Positions 25,114-37,331 of a stretch of 64,000 bases of DNA are shown in pieces (position 1 is the first letter of the stretch; every line of letters starts with the position of its first letter). The notes beneath the pieces were generated by a model that saw nothing but the letters and a program-made list of their open reading frames with translations, made no database searches and was not told the origin of the DNA. This DNA comes from Cavia porcellus. Taxonomy: Eukaryota > Chordata > Mammalia > Rodentia > Caviidae. Where the stretch lies: the NCBI RefSeq assembly GCF_034190915.1, contig NW_026947485.1, positions 129,639,337-129,703,336 on the forward strand. The letters run 5' to 3'. A program made the translations under genes and the position numbers.

Positions 25114-26209
25114 CTGGTGAAAGTAAATGATCACAATAGAAAAGTATTAAATCTAAATATAACTAGAAAAATGACTCTGAAGACATATACAATTATATAA
25201 TAATTTATATCACTTTAGAATCAATACTCTGATGTTCAAGATATTCTTTGCCTTTTGAATTTAATTAATTCACAGTTATGAATGTTAAATTTATCGTTAA
25301 ATTTAAAGCCCAGCTTGCCGACTATCAATACAGTTCTAGATATAGTTTTTAGCTTTTATTGTTACACCCCTGATACAGCCTGAACTGTATGAAAACTGAG
25401 GCTAAAAAATTCTAAATAAAAATCTATAGTGAAGTATTGATTGCAATGTGCTCCTAAGACAAAATAAATTCAAGATCATGCCCCTAATTAATTCTTGGTA
25501 GATAATTTTCATGCCTCAATGAGTGTACTTATCATTATAAAACCCCAAATGAACATACAGTGCTTAAACTCAATCCAGAATAGAGTGGAAATCTTTAAAA
25601 ATAGTATGTGCCTAGAGGTTACTAATAGTTACCATCCTGAGAAATAAAATTTAATACAGTGAATGATTTCAGCTTGCACTTAAATTCCTGAGAACCATGT
25701 TAACAAAGATCTTACTTTGAAAATTAATCTGAGAATATTTCAGTTCTCTCTTAAGAAATGATAATTCAAATGGGATACAGATATTCTCAGAATTGCTCCC
25801 AAAAAGATGATATGAAATTATTCTTTTATACTTTCTGTGCTGATAGAAAACAATGGTGTATATAATTATCAGTAATAAAGGGACAAAAATTTTTGCCTTC
25901 TTGGGTTTTCAATCACACACACACACACTCACGCCTGCATTCTCCTTACATGCTGACTTTGCCAATTATGCATATTTCAGCTAATAGTGAAATTAGTTTC
26001 TATTCTCTAGGAAGAAACAAGCTGATTACAATAGGAAGCAAGACTGAAGTGGCACATAAAACTTGGGTTCACTTTAAAATTTCTTATTAATGAAGATACC
26101 AGAACTATAATGTATAATTCAGAATTATGCACAACTTCTTGACAAATTCCTGGAATTTGCTTTCAGTCATGCTAAGTACTGCAATGCCAACTTTAAAGTT
26201 CTGCCTGTA

Positions 26210-26410
26210 CTAACTACATTCAATATTTACATATGCTATTATATAAAAGGCATTGCCACACATATTCTCTGGTTTATTCATATGAAAACTGTGGCATAGA
26301 CATTTTAAAAATGCATTTTACAGATAAAGATAATAATATAGATGCTTAAGTGACTTTCCAAACATCACATGTGATAAGCCCCAGAATCAAGAATAGATCC
26401 CTGGGTTCAC
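26210..26410 (-). mobile_element. MIR remnant, minus
   Basis: atgaaaactgtggcatagac, cattttacagataaagataa, gatgcttaagtgactttcca and gataagccccagaatcaaga, in MIR complement order. Confidence 0.6.
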
Positions 26411-27027
26411 TTTTCACCTGCATTCTGTCTACTATACTCAAGAGAACCACAGGACGTGGGAAACTTTCGGTAGCTGTTTCCTCTATCCTCTCTTGATACT
26501 TAGTTCTTTTTATACCTCTGGGAAACAAATGTCTTTAGACACAAGACCCTGTCACTTCAGCATTAAGGAACATGATCATATTAGTGCCTCAGCCATGGGT
26601 TTGAGTTGGTCAGTATTTGGTCAAAGACGACTTGATTATAGAAGTTTAAAGCATGTGCTCTGTGTGATTACTTGAATTTTGACAATAACTTCAGTGTAAT
26701 TGCTACCATGAAAATCTCTGTTTCTTAGCTAGATAGTTAATAAAAATTTTCTGTGAAGAAACATATACTTGAAAAATGCCAATAAGACTGACACTTTTAG
26801 CACGTAGAAACTTGATATTAAGACCACTTTAAACCTGGCCTATTTTAATAATGTGATTCCTTTCTCAAAATAACATGATCCATTATGTAAAAAAAAAATG
26901 TAAGAAAGAAAGAAAAGAAAAACCTAGGTCTGGCACAAGCATATCAGTATAATGAGTTTGAACAAAACTAAGGCGGCCTTTGCCCTGCAGTGAATAGAGA
27001 ATGACTTATGTGTGACAGATTAAAAGA

Positions 27028-27053
27028 TAATTAAAAGCTTTTGCTTTTAATTA
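27028..27053. promoter_or_regulatory. Perfect palindrome with TAATTA cores
   Basis: TAATTAAAAGC (27028-27038) and GCTTTTAATTA (27043-27053) are exact complements around TTTT. Both ends carry the homeodomain core TAATTA. It lies in unique sequence (about 26970-27640) that contains no repeat I recognise. Function is inferred from sequence only. Confidence 0.35.
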
Positions 27054-28129
27054 AATGAGAAAGCATTATTACATCAATATTAATGAAATTCAATACACAT
27101 GGCTCTTAATAGAAATTAAAAGAATAACTATATCCATATTTATTCTTCAAGGCTCTACCTTCCAGAGATAATGGGTGAGAGGAAGAATTTTCTTGAAAGA
27201 TTAAGGCTTCAGGACACAAGGCCTTCCTTTCTCTTCCTTTTATTACTTTGTAAACATTAAAGCAACATCTGTAATAATAACAACAGCCAAAAAACGGTTT
27301 TCATCTGATCCTGTCCTCCTAAGCCATCTACAACCTCAAGATATTTTCCACATCTGCCTTAGTCAGTGTTTGATGTTTAGACAAAAACAGTGCCTTTCTC
27401 CCCCTAAATTAAATTAAAACCATGACTACAGAAATAGTGCTGTCTAACAATTGTGCTCTTTCTCTGGGAATGTGTTTTTGTCAGCTAGCCACTATTGTAA
27501 GCGTAGGTGTAATAAAATAACTGTTCCTGTTGGAGAGTTCAGAAACTCTTCTAATCTAGGAGGTGGTCAGTATCAAAGGCAGACCAATATAATTCTCCAT
27601 TAATTAAGTGAGCTTGTCTAAATTGCTGCCTTGATTTAAAAGAACTGGATACAACCGCAAGTTGGAAATGCAAAGAATCAGAAATAAAACAGATTTAATA
27701 GATAACATTGGTGAGAATCTTATTAAGTTTAATACTGAGTATAGAGCAGCTTGGTAGTGGTGAAGGAACATTTTACATATAAAAATATAAACTTCTCTGG
27801 AAGATAACGTCTGTATACATTAATGCATTTTGTGTACTGATATGCTTCACATTGCATCAAAATCCCCCAAGGAATTATAATATTTACCCTCTAATTATAT
27901 AAAATTTCATTCTATTAATAAAAATCATAGTTAAAAAAATCACAGCAAAAACAATTTAAAAATAGCTCACTGGATTCTATTGGGGCTACAAAAACAAAAC
28001 AAAACAAATCTGTCCACCTCTATGGCAGGCCAGGATCATCTCTTGAATAAACACATGTATAAACTGAGCGAACTATAGTTCCTGTTCACCTCCCCAATTC
28101 CATTATAAAACCAAAAAAATTATTTTTAC

Positions 28130-28298
28130 CATTGTTTTGAGGAATTTTATCAAGTCTCCATGGGGAACGGAAGGGGTCTTGGAGGCACTGTATCCACAGC
28201 GCGTCAGCCACTCAAAGCAGTCCGCCGCAGTTTGCAGCCGCACATCTGGACACTGTTTGTTAACTTCCCTCTGTATTTCCTTAATGCAATGCTCGATG
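28130..28298 (-). CDS. KIAA0825: KIAA0825 second coding exon, residues 44(part)-100
   Basis: The acceptor is tatcttttcatag|CATC, with exon start at 28298. The donor is AACAATG|gtaaaa, with exon end at 28130, giving 169 bp. The first base completes Ser44 with AG of the preceding exon. The exon then reads [16 protein letters not shown], a Cys-Phe-Glu-Trp-Leu core and [10 protein letters not shown] (56 codons), ending in phase 0. This corresponds to human IKHCIKEIQ...DCFEWL...HGDLIKFFKT as I remember it. The alternating charged/hydrophobic pattern suggests helix; no catalytic motif is seen. The segment between CFEWL and HGDL (serine/proline-rich) seems the most diverged from human. The intron to the initiator exon is 9,033 bp, and the intron to the next exon is 3,016 bp. 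Confidence 0.95.
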
Positions 28299-28729
28299 CT
28301 ATGAAAAGATAAGATACAGTTATTCTGGTAGGAAGTAGACAATGGTTCTATCTTCTAACAACACAGGACCTGACCTGTCTATATTGGGTACCTGATTGTG
28401 TACCATTTATGAAATTTATAAAGTGTTCACATGATATGAAAACAGTAACAAGGGACTATGCATTTTCATTCCCAGTTGGCAACTGAGAGTTTACATTTTC
28501 TAGTACAAAAATGTGACACAGAAGTTATAAAATATATAGAATTATCAAATTATAGTTACTTAGAGATGACTTAGAATTATTTTGTGTTAAATACCAAACA
28601 ACAGGCAGTGGATAAAAAAAGCAGAAAGAAAAAAGTCCCAATGACAATGTAAGTCAGCAACAACATCATCTGCTAACAGATGAATGGTAATATATATTAT
28701 GGAAAATTTAAAGGACTATGAAGAAGTCA

Positions 28730-28934
28730 GCCAGGCACGGTGCTGTACTCCTAAAATCCCAGCACTTTGAGAGCTGAGTCAGGAGCATCCCAAGTCCACA
28801 CTCTCCCTAGGAAACTTTACTGACTTTAAGAAGACTCTGTCCCAAAAGAAAAAAATTTGAAATGGGCTGGGAATGTACGCCAATGAAGGTTCTGTACTCA
28901 ATCCCCGCTAACCAGCAAAAACCAAACAAAACAG
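28730..28934 (+). mobile_element. B1 + ID composite SINE, plus
   Basis: gccaggcacggtgctgtact, aaatcccagcactttgagag (7SL part), then gaaatgggctgggaatgtac and ctgtactcaatccccgctaa (ID part). It lies about 430 bp upstream (gene sense) of the second coding exon. Confidence 0.85.
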
Positions 28935-29078
28935 AAGGTTCGAAGCAGTTACAAAGAGCTTGTAATTTTGATTTTAAAGGCTGTATAAAGAATGTAGAAT
29001 GATATTACAGTTAAATGTCTCTTGTTGTCATCAAACTCCATTCCAAAAAAGAAACATACACTAAAAATTCATGTTAAA

Positions 29079-29097
29079 GAAAAAAAAAAAAAAAAGA
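29079..29097. repeat. Poly-A run
   Basis: About 17 A, without an adjacent recognisable SINE body. Confidence 0.8.
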
Positions 29098-29447
29098 CAA
29101 AGAAAAGAAACCTGGAAAGAAGTGAAGCAAAAGGTTAACAACAATTATATTTGGGTGATGCAATTAAATGGTTTTTTATTTCAGGTTTCTGTATTTCCTA
29201 AATGTTTATAAAGAATAAGATGAAATGATTATAAAAGCAGAAGCAAAAAAATATTCAGGTGAATCTTAGGTTTCTGTTTTTAAAAATCCATTCAAAGAAT
29301 TCTTAGTTCTGGTAACACAAGATACAATCTGCCATTTCAATTTGCATGTGTAATCCTGTGCATTTATGATTTCCAGTCTCTGAGGGGGTAAAGTCCTGAC
29401 CTTGGCAGAGTGCCAGCTGCGGGCCCCGCAGATGTGACTTAACACCA

Positions 29448-29461
29448 CCACCTGATGGCAG
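29448..29461 (+). promoter_or_regulatory. CTCF-like motif
   Basis: CCACCTGATGGCAG fits 13 of 14 positions of the core CCASYAGRKGGCRS. It lies in a locally GC-rich patch (29380-29500) beside the palindrome gcgggccccgc. The motif is known; occupancy is not shown by sequence. Confidence 0.35.
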
Positions 29462-30936
29462 CACACCATACTACAGAGACTGCAACACCACACCTGCCTC
29501 TGGAGCGATTCCCCTCCTCACCCAGAACTGACAGTTCTGCTATTGTCTCCTAAGGTTCCAAGGGAGATCTGTTACAAGAAGGGAAAGTGACTGTTTTGAA
29601 ACTATAACTGCTATTAATTATAGGTTCCGTATGATACAACCATGTGGAAACCGCGCTCTCTTTACTAAAATCGATGTTATACAAAAACACTGCATAGGTC
29701 CTCAAGTGTGGGTTGCCTATAAAACACACCCGTATACAGTTAGAGGAAAGCTTTTTGGGAGACTTCTAAGCATGAAAGAGTTCAAATTAAATGACCTTCA
29801 AAAAATACATTCAGAGAATCGAAGAGTCTTTTCATGAACACAAAGAATTTAAAAGAAAAAATAATACCTCCTCTGGCCACAGGCCTCTGAATTTTCCGCC
29901 GGGACAGGCGTATTCAGGAACACCAGCTCTGAGTCTGCCCAGCTTCCCTAACTTCCCTAAGCCCCCTGTGGACTGAGACACAGGACACTGCCCTGGCCTC
30001 TGGGGACTCCTTGGCAAAGGTGTTCACTACACCATCCTCAAGTTTCTCATTCAGTGAAACCTAGCAGAGCACAGCAACGCGAACTGGAAAGGCTGGGTAG
30101 CCAGCCTACCTAAATCTCTTTCAGTCAGGACTCAGCTTTTTGGCTAATCACCAACATCTGAATCAGGGCAGAGACTAGAAGCTGCAGTTTATAAATAGGA
30201 TAAAGCCTTCAGAGAGCTCCATATTTCAGTAAGTTGTCCAACTGCTGATAAAAGGATTAAGCAGTTGTATTTCAAGGGACTTTCCTTATTGCTATAACCT
30301 AAGACACCTCAGCTTGTTTTTAAAAACATTTCGTCAGAAATTTGAAATACAAGAACCCATTGCTGGCACTTGATTTTGTTTTTACGTGAGTATCTTGTCA
30401 ACCTGTCATCCACCAGTATCTATATATTTTATTCTACAAACTTAATCCTCTGAATGCTATTAATTTCCTGTCCAATTGTTACACCACAGGAGTATTTTTA
30501 AAAGTTAAGGTGGACAACTTATCTTCTCTAATTGAGGTTAAAAGTAAAGGTTACCTTTCAATATTTAAAGGGTACTATTATTTTCAAGTACATTTCAAAT
30601 ATTTTAAAATATTTACTGTTATTAGGGATGGTAATCTGGGATTGGAGGAAGTCTCTATATTTCTAGGCTTATATGACACAAGCTCTTAATCCAGGCTTTC
30701 TGAAATTCCACAGTGCCTGTCTTTATTTTGTTTTAAGCATTTTCTTCTGTCAGGTTTTCTTTAGAAACAAGGTCAGTCATGAAAAAATAATCTAGCTAAT
30801 TAAACAAAATAATTACCATATTTACTGTGAGATCTCACACTTTAGAGCAAAATTTAAAGAGTCTAAAAATGGTAGCAAACTTTCTTTCCTAAATAGTTTA
30901 AACTCTCAAATTTACTAACTCTGGTTTTAGTAAGGC

Positions 30937-31014
30937 TTTTTTTTTTTTAATCAGAAATTGAATGTGGGGCCTTGTGCTTGCCAGGCAGGTGCTCTGCTAT
31001 ATCCCCAGCCCTAG
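30937..31014 (-). mobile_element. ID-type SINE, minus, 5' shortened
   Basis: Poly-T, then ggggccttgtgcttgccagg caggtgctctgctatatccc cagccctag; part of the A box region is deleted. Confidence 0.8.
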
Positions 31015-31694
31015 CAGGACTTTTAAAAGCATCTCCTTAGCTTTATTTGTAACATTAAAACCCCTGGAAATTGTTTTAATGTCCAGCAATGCAAGGATGA
31101 CTAAATGGTTAATAGTTCATTCAGTGCAATAGAAGCATAATGTAGAAACACTTATCAGCATGGAGAATCTAATTAGCACAGTGCTGAGGAAAAATGAAAC
31201 CCACATGAATATATACAAACGATACTATTCATATAATAATCTGTGAATAGTCTACATAATGCCACAGATGGCTCAAGATCATCAAGACAGGTAGCAAAAG
31301 TGTGGGGAAACGCGTGATCCAATATCCCTCTCCTGTAGGGAGGTGTGCATCGAAGGAGGTGAGGTTGAGGAGAGCGATGTAGGGAGCTTTATCAGGACTG
31401 GTAATGTTTTATTCCTTAAACTGAATGTTGAGAGCATATTTATCATAGTACTCTATGCTTCTTCATAACCCTCCACATTCCTTAATAAATTTCTACCCAC
31501 AAATGCTTTAATTATAATGACTCTGAATTATCCAAGTCAGTGATGTGTGTGAGTGGGACATTACTGACAGGCTCTGTGTAAGTCAATTTATAAACCATTT
31601 TAAAAATGCAAGATGAAGTGTGATTTTTAAAAAGTCTCAATGGCAATTTTCTCATTCAACATCATTCTTGGACTCCAAAAACTGCTTCCAGAAT

Positions 31695-31990
31695 GAGGCA
31701 TTATATTTGATAAGCATTAGCTGAATGCTAAGTATGTGGCAGGCACTGTGATACCTACTAGTAGGGATCTAAGCATGAATAAGACATCACCCCATCCCTG
31801 AAGGAATTCTGTCTAGTGAGAGAGAAATGTAAATAAACATTTCCATACAGGACCACTTGATAAGAGGGGTACACAGCACGCGAAGGAAGTATTCGGGAGG
31901 GAGCCTCTAAATGCACCTGTGGGAAGCGTAGAAATGGCCTCTCCTGGGAGAAGAGACTATATGCAGGGACAGTGACACTTTCAGAGAATC
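31695..31990 (-). mobile_element. L2 LINE 3' end, minus
   Basis: attagctgaatgctaagtat gtggcaggcactgtgatacc, ccctgaaggaattctgtcta gtgagagagaaatgtaaata and a following ggcctctcctgggagaagag tract follow the complement of the L2 3' end. Confidence 0.7.
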
Positions 31991-32539
31991 AATAGACTCA
32001 CTGTGCTTCAAATTCACCCTACAACTGACCTCTCAGAATGTGGTACTGATCATCTCACCTCAGAGCTGTCTCACTTAAAATTATATTTACCTGAATAATA
32101 AAAACATCCATTTATTGTATGGCCACACTTTTTCTTGCCTTCAAAGCTGGGCCAGGCCTTTGATGGACCCACAAGTTTTTACCTCAAAAGTGAAAGCTTA
32201 CTTCTCACTGGTCCACCACCTACAGTCATCTCTGAGGAACAGTGATTCAACTATCATTGGCTCAAGCTCCGCATACGGCCTGAAGTTTCAGTATAGCAAT
32301 CTTATTCATACTTCAGGTATTACAACAATTTCAAAACACACACATGCACTTCCTTTTCCTTATTTCTCATGGAAAGAGGTTTGTGATACTACTGTTAAGG
32401 GTATCTTCAAACAACAATTCTTTATTACCTTATACCTGCTTGGTACAGAATAAGTAATGCTAACATACATAAAAATAAATGTATACATTAATAAATTGTC
32501 CAACACCTAAAATGTACATATTGCTTGAAAGAACCCTGG

Positions 32540-32835
32540 TATAAAGAGGACACATTTGAGTCATTTGTAGGAAAATGGATGCACTTTGAGAAAGAAATCA
32601 GATGTAAAGCTTAAAAACTGCATGATTTTTTTTTATATGAGAAACCCAAAGTATAAATAAATTAAAGAGCAAAATAAAAGATAAATAACAGGAAACAGGG
32701 AGGGGACAAGAGACAAAGGGAAAGGAGAAGAGAACAGGAAACACAAAGAAATAAGATGTGTCATATACATGTACTAACTCTCCACGATGAATGTAATCAT
32801 CATGTCAGGCAAACATGACCTATTAAAAATAAAAA
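32540..32835 (+). mobile_element. Possible LINE-1 3' end, plus
   Basis: Has gtaggaaaatggatgcactt tgagaaagaaatcagatgta, a purine-rich ggaaacagggaggggacaag tract, a ctctccacgatgaatgtaatcatcatgtc block and an A-rich end. A similar block occurs at about 52050-52110. Assignment to LINE-1 is inferred from the purine tract and A-tail. Confidence 0.4.
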
Positions 32836-33892
32836 TTAAAAACAGGATAACCTTACTGATCTCAAATCCTAAGGCAGAGGCTTAAGAGAAGAACTGAAAA
32901 CTCAGCAGGATAAAGAAGAAAGGCCCAAGGATCACCACAGACCTTCACAATCATGTAGTTGATGATGGAAAGTGCTGAGGAGAAAGGGGGCTTCAGACTG
33001 CCGTGAGAGAGACAGACGCTGGCTTTCTCTCTGCTCACTGATCTCCACCGAAAGCAGCCCCAGACTTCACGATGATGAAGGAACGGGAAAGTTTAGGTGG
33101 GCACCACCGCATGCTGAGCCCAGGAGGCTGTGAGCCTGAGAACGAGCATGTGCGACAAGGCCCCGGCAGAGGAGCCCAGAAAGCGCACTCAGGTCTTACT
33201 GTGGCTTCCAGGAGATGTGAGGGAAGTGGCCCCTTTCTGTTTTCTGTCCATGTAGCCTAGCCTTGTTCAGTAGGACAGAAGAAGAGTTCGGGGTTCTCTC
33301 AGATGGAGAAGAAAATACAGAAACCTCCAAAATACAAATGCAAGGAGTTGGGGAAAGCAGTATTCTCTAAGTGTGAAAATACTGCCAAAAATAAATGTAT
33401 TGTATACGACAGATTTCAAAATGAATTTAATTTAATATTATATACCATGCTACAAAATGTCTTAATATATGTGCCCATTAGTAGATGTGTGGCTCTGCCA
33501 TGAGGAGCTCACAGTTTCCAGGTTATTCACAGATCTCCTTTGTTATTTCTTCCAGACTTTTAAGGCATCATATGGAAAACTAAATTTTTTCCATATAGAA
33601 TCTCAAAATATATAAGCACTATGTGGAAAGTAAGTACCATCCATAGGATACGTATCCTCCCATTAATAAGTATAATTAAATTTGTAGAAAACAATTATCC
33701 AGTATTCTCTCACAAAATCCCTCCTCCTCCATCATCTGCATGAAGACAAACGGTACCTTCCCTGGTAGTACTTCTTGATTTTACTTTAGATTAAAGAAGA
33801 AAGAAAAGTATATATCTTACATCATATCAGCAAAATAGGCTCCCTGAGATATAGAGAGATTGCTTATAATTAGAAAAGAGTAAAATAAACTT

Positions 33893-33915
33893 AAAAAAAA
33901 AAAAAAAAAAAAAAA
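33893..33915. repeat. Poly-A run at SINE boundary
   Basis: About 23 A directly before a plus-strand SINE, so it probably is part of its upstream target site or of another element. Confidence 0.9.
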
Positions 33916-33916
33916 C

Positions 33917-34105
33917 AGTGGGCATGGAAATGCACACCTGTAATTCTATCACTTTGAGATGCTGGATAGCAAATCTAAGCCCAGCCTGGGCAACTTGGCA
34001 ATTTAACAAGACCCTGTTTCAAAATAAAAAATAAAGAGCTGATGATATAGATTAATGCAAGGCTCTGGGTACCACAGTCCCCAGTACCAGAAAAAATAAA
34101 AGCAA
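33917..34105 (+). mobile_element. B1 + ID composite SINE, plus
   Basis: gtgggcatggaaatgcacac ctgtaattctatcactttga, cccagcctgggcaacttggc (7SL part); gagctgatgatatagattaa tgcaaggctctgggtaccac agtccccagtaccag (ID part). Confidence 0.85.
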
Positions 34106-35563
34106 CATATCCATTGCACTCAACATAGAGAACAAAAATCACATTATACTGTGAACCCAAGAGAACTTAAGATCTTATTAAACTAATAACTGGTCAAGTC
34201 AAAATGTATTTCAGGACTTGTGCAGTTTTCAGTTAGATAACTAACTATATCCGTGGGTACAATATTGGTAGTGTTCCTCTACGGCAGGTTATTTACCCTC
34301 TTGTTATCAATTTTGATATGTGTTCAGAGTAAGTGATTCATTGGCACTCATTTCCTTCATCAGAAAGTCGAGTGGCCCAGCTCGGACTTGAATGGAAACC
34401 AGGATGTAAAAGTGAAAATGGTCTGAAAGAAAGACTGCCTCTCCTGAAGGGCAGGTGAAGGTTCTGTGACCCCTGGCACACCAGTCCATTCTGGGGAATC
34501 ACTGCTTTGGGGAGGTGAGGGATCCCGTGGCTCATAAAATTTGATGCTATTAAGAAAAGGGAAGGAATTCACACTTGAGATGTCAGGGTCACTGTAAGAA
34601 ATACAGCTTTAAAAATTCAAGAGTAAGAAAAGAGTACTATATTTAAAAATGAATTGCTAATGTTTTTTCTCTTAAAGTACTGAGGAAAATCCATATCATA
34701 CCAGCGTTCATTACTTATTCAATGTACACCATTGGGAGATAAATAGAACTGTTAGAATACAAAAATGCCATGGGTAATTCAACGACTGCAGTGTAAGTGT
34801 GGCATAACTGATTTGTCATGACATACAATTTTCTAAAAGCTATTCTGTTAGAAGGCAATAAATGAGTGCATAAATGATTTATAGTCTTTTGAATCATAGT
34901 TATTATTCAGTATTTTATTTTTAAAAATATATACACCCTATACTACTATGTTTATTCTCTAGAGTCTAATAAAAACATAATTGAATTTGATGAAAAATAG
35001 ACTTGGTTCTAAATGTAGCACATAGCCCATACTGCTACTCCCTTATTTTATCCCTCGAGAAGATCAATAGTCACTTGAGGTGGTTCTGCTCTAGGTTCAT
35101 TTTAATATATGGGCAATAAAATAGTTTTTAATTTTAAATTATATACTTATATTCTGTACTATATTTTCTTTTTAATATTAACACCTAAGTTTCAATCCAA
35201 ATAACAATTGATGAATGTAAAATACAATATTTTAATCACTGTTTTATTTTTAAATGTGATTTTTTTATTGACCAAGTAGGGCAGGAAATTATGTACAGAT
35301 GGTGCAGCAAATAAAAACAAAGCAATATATAGAACTGTATCAGTAGAGTAACTTGCTTTGTTTTGATGGAGCCTAAATACCATTGTAAAGGGAGAAGTTT
35401 ATCTCCTAAAAACCATTACCAATTTAAAAAAAAAAACAAAACAAAAAGACTTCCAATTTTAAAAAAAGAGATCATCACTTTTTAAAAAAATATATCATCT
35501 AGATAAACAAACTGTTAATCTATTTAAGCAAATACTGTTCTCACTTGCAGATTCTATTACATT

Positions 35564-35664
35564 AAAAACTATCATATCGGGGCTGGGGATTTAGCTCAGC
35601 GGCATAAGCACCTGCCTTGCAAGCAGGCGGTCGTGAGTTCGATCCCTGGTACCGATAAAAAAAA

Positions 35665-35703
<39 letters not shown>

Positions 35704-35711
35704 ATCATATC
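35564..35711 (+). mobile_element. Young full-length ID-type SINE with target-site duplication and long A-tail
   Basis: The body begins at 35579 (ggggctggggatttagctca) and has A box TAGCTCAGCGG, an exact match to the RNA polymerase III consensus, and a B box AGTTCGATCCC. It ends in accgataaaaaaaagtt plus more than 30 A. It is bracketed by 15-bp repeats AAAAACTATCATATC at 35564-35578 and 35697-35711. The intact boxes, clean duplication and long A-tail mark a recent insertion. A tRNA predictor may call it a tRNA; it is a SINE. Confidence 0.97.
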
Positions 35712-36370
35712 ATGTGTCATTTTATAAATAAAATAAAAATTACATAAGTATACAGTGACACTAAGGTTTTATTTGGTTATACATAATACCAAATATACAT
35801 TCTCATCAGTATGGTTAAGTTATATATAGATGCTGTCTTTAAATATATGTATAGTATGCATGCATGTATGTATGACAAACACAAATTAAAAATAAGTTGA
35901 AATTAAGGGAAAATTTTTCCCTCAACTTTTCCTTATATCATTAGCCTTAGAAAATGTAACTGTAAGTACTTTTCACCTTTTTGACATGTATCCCTTGAAA
36001 GACTAAATATGACTTTTGTCAGCTTTATAACCCATTAGTGTTCTTCTCAGAAACCTGAGAAATAAGTCGTTGGATCCCAAATATCAAGGGAAATGGTTCC
36101 CCCACTCCTAGTTTTGTGGGAGAATTAAAAGCCTATCTACTGGGCAACTTGCTTACTTCAAAAAACTACCTCTGTCAGAAAGACACAAGAAGTTTTCTTC
36201 ACTGCAGAATAAATTCTACTAATACAGGTGGCTTCTGCAACTGCTATGGTAAAGTTAGGATAAACTACGTATGATATAACACAACTACATATGTGTTCTC
36301 AAGTCTTCCTACGTGAGGATTAGTGATTGCTCATCTTGTTAACACATATGAAATGGACTGCATCAATTTT

Positions 36371-36536
36371 GATATATAGTGAAGATATATATATATATAT
36401 ATATATGATATATATAGGTGAAGATATATATATATATGTGAGGATATATATATATATATATATATTTGGACATATATATTAGCGAAAGTCATATATATAG
36501 ACATATAGATATATGTGATATATATATATATATACA
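36371..36536. repeat. AT-dinucleotide-rich tract with a tgaagatat higher-order unit
   Basis: Three (AT)n blocks are each introduced by gtgaagatat or gtgaggatat, followed by further ATATAG blocks. Likely unstable in length. Confidence 0.93.
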
Positions 36537-37331
36537 CATTATTTTATATACATACATATATCCTTTCCGTGTTGGTAATTCTCTTACTGAGTTGTCTGTG
36601 ATGCACTTCATATTTTGGTTTAGTGCTTAATCAACAAAAAAGTGTTGTCTTTCTCTACGTATTTCATGGAGAGGATTTCTGTGGAAGGAGGACATTTTGT
36701 TTTTTTAGTATAAGTCCTCAAGAATAGGCTTACTTGTGAATTCATTTATGTTTGATGGTATGATGATGAAGAATTGTCTCAGGAAAGCAGGAGGAAAAAT
36801 ACCACAGGAACATTTCACTTCCTTCATTCACTTTCTTCGAACCAATTGAACTATATGTTAAATGTTAAAACAGGAAAGGCTATTTGTCATTGCACAATAG
36901 ATATTTCTACTGTGACTTGCAAATTTGTAATCCACGACTGATGAACTAGAACATTTGGCCAAAAGAATTCAAATAAGTGAATTACCTTATCATAGCATAT
37001 ATGAATACATATAAAGACAAAGTCCTTCCTATCTTAGAACATGTATTAGTGGGAAATATAAAACTCCAAGAAACCATTTATAGCAATCTAATAAACTAAT
37101 TTGCCTGTTAGATGACAATGCCTATATTTTTTCATCTTATTAAAGTACTAATCAGATGAAAACAAGAGTCGAATTCTAAGAAACAGAATCTAACCAATAC
37201 TTTTCAGTAAAGTTAATGAGACTTAAAACCTAAAATTATCTAAGAGCAGGAAACATTAAAACCAGACTACGTGAACTTTATGTAAATAAAATGTGAAAAT
37301 AACTTGTTTTTTAAAATTTGACAATATTTAC

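Larger units (their letters stand above)
25114..28129 (-). other. KIAA0825 intron between second and third coding exons
   Basis: A 3,016-bp intron with gtaaaa donor and tttcaccag acceptor. It holds a MIR remnant at 26.2-26.4 kb and a homeodomain-type palindrome at 27.03 kb. The rest is AT-rich sequence in which I see no gene. Confidence 0.85.
28299..37331 (-). other. KIAA0825 intron between initiator exon and second coding exon
   Basis: A 9,033-bp intron with gtaaat donor and ttttcatag acceptor. It contains B1/ID composites, an L2 3' end, a young ID insertion and a long AT dinucleotide tract. Two relatively GC-rich patches lie near 29.4-29.5 and 29.9-30.0 kb, the first with a CTCF-like motif. 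No additional exon was recognised. Confidence 0.85.

Noticed and set aside
32115..32453. 112-codon open frame, plus strand
   Set aside because: No motif or family recognised, opposite to the only gene in the region, no promoter or splice signals that fit.
33893..34105. Processed pseudogene suggested by a poly-A run
   Set aside because: The run abuts a B1+ID composite SINE; no parental gene sequence is present.
35579..35655. Possible tRNA gene
   Set aside because: A and B boxes are good, but there is no acceptor-stem pairing, and the target duplication and A-tail show it is an ID SINE.
36331..36537. Tyr-Ile-rich open frame
   Set aside because: Translation of the AT dinucleotide tract.
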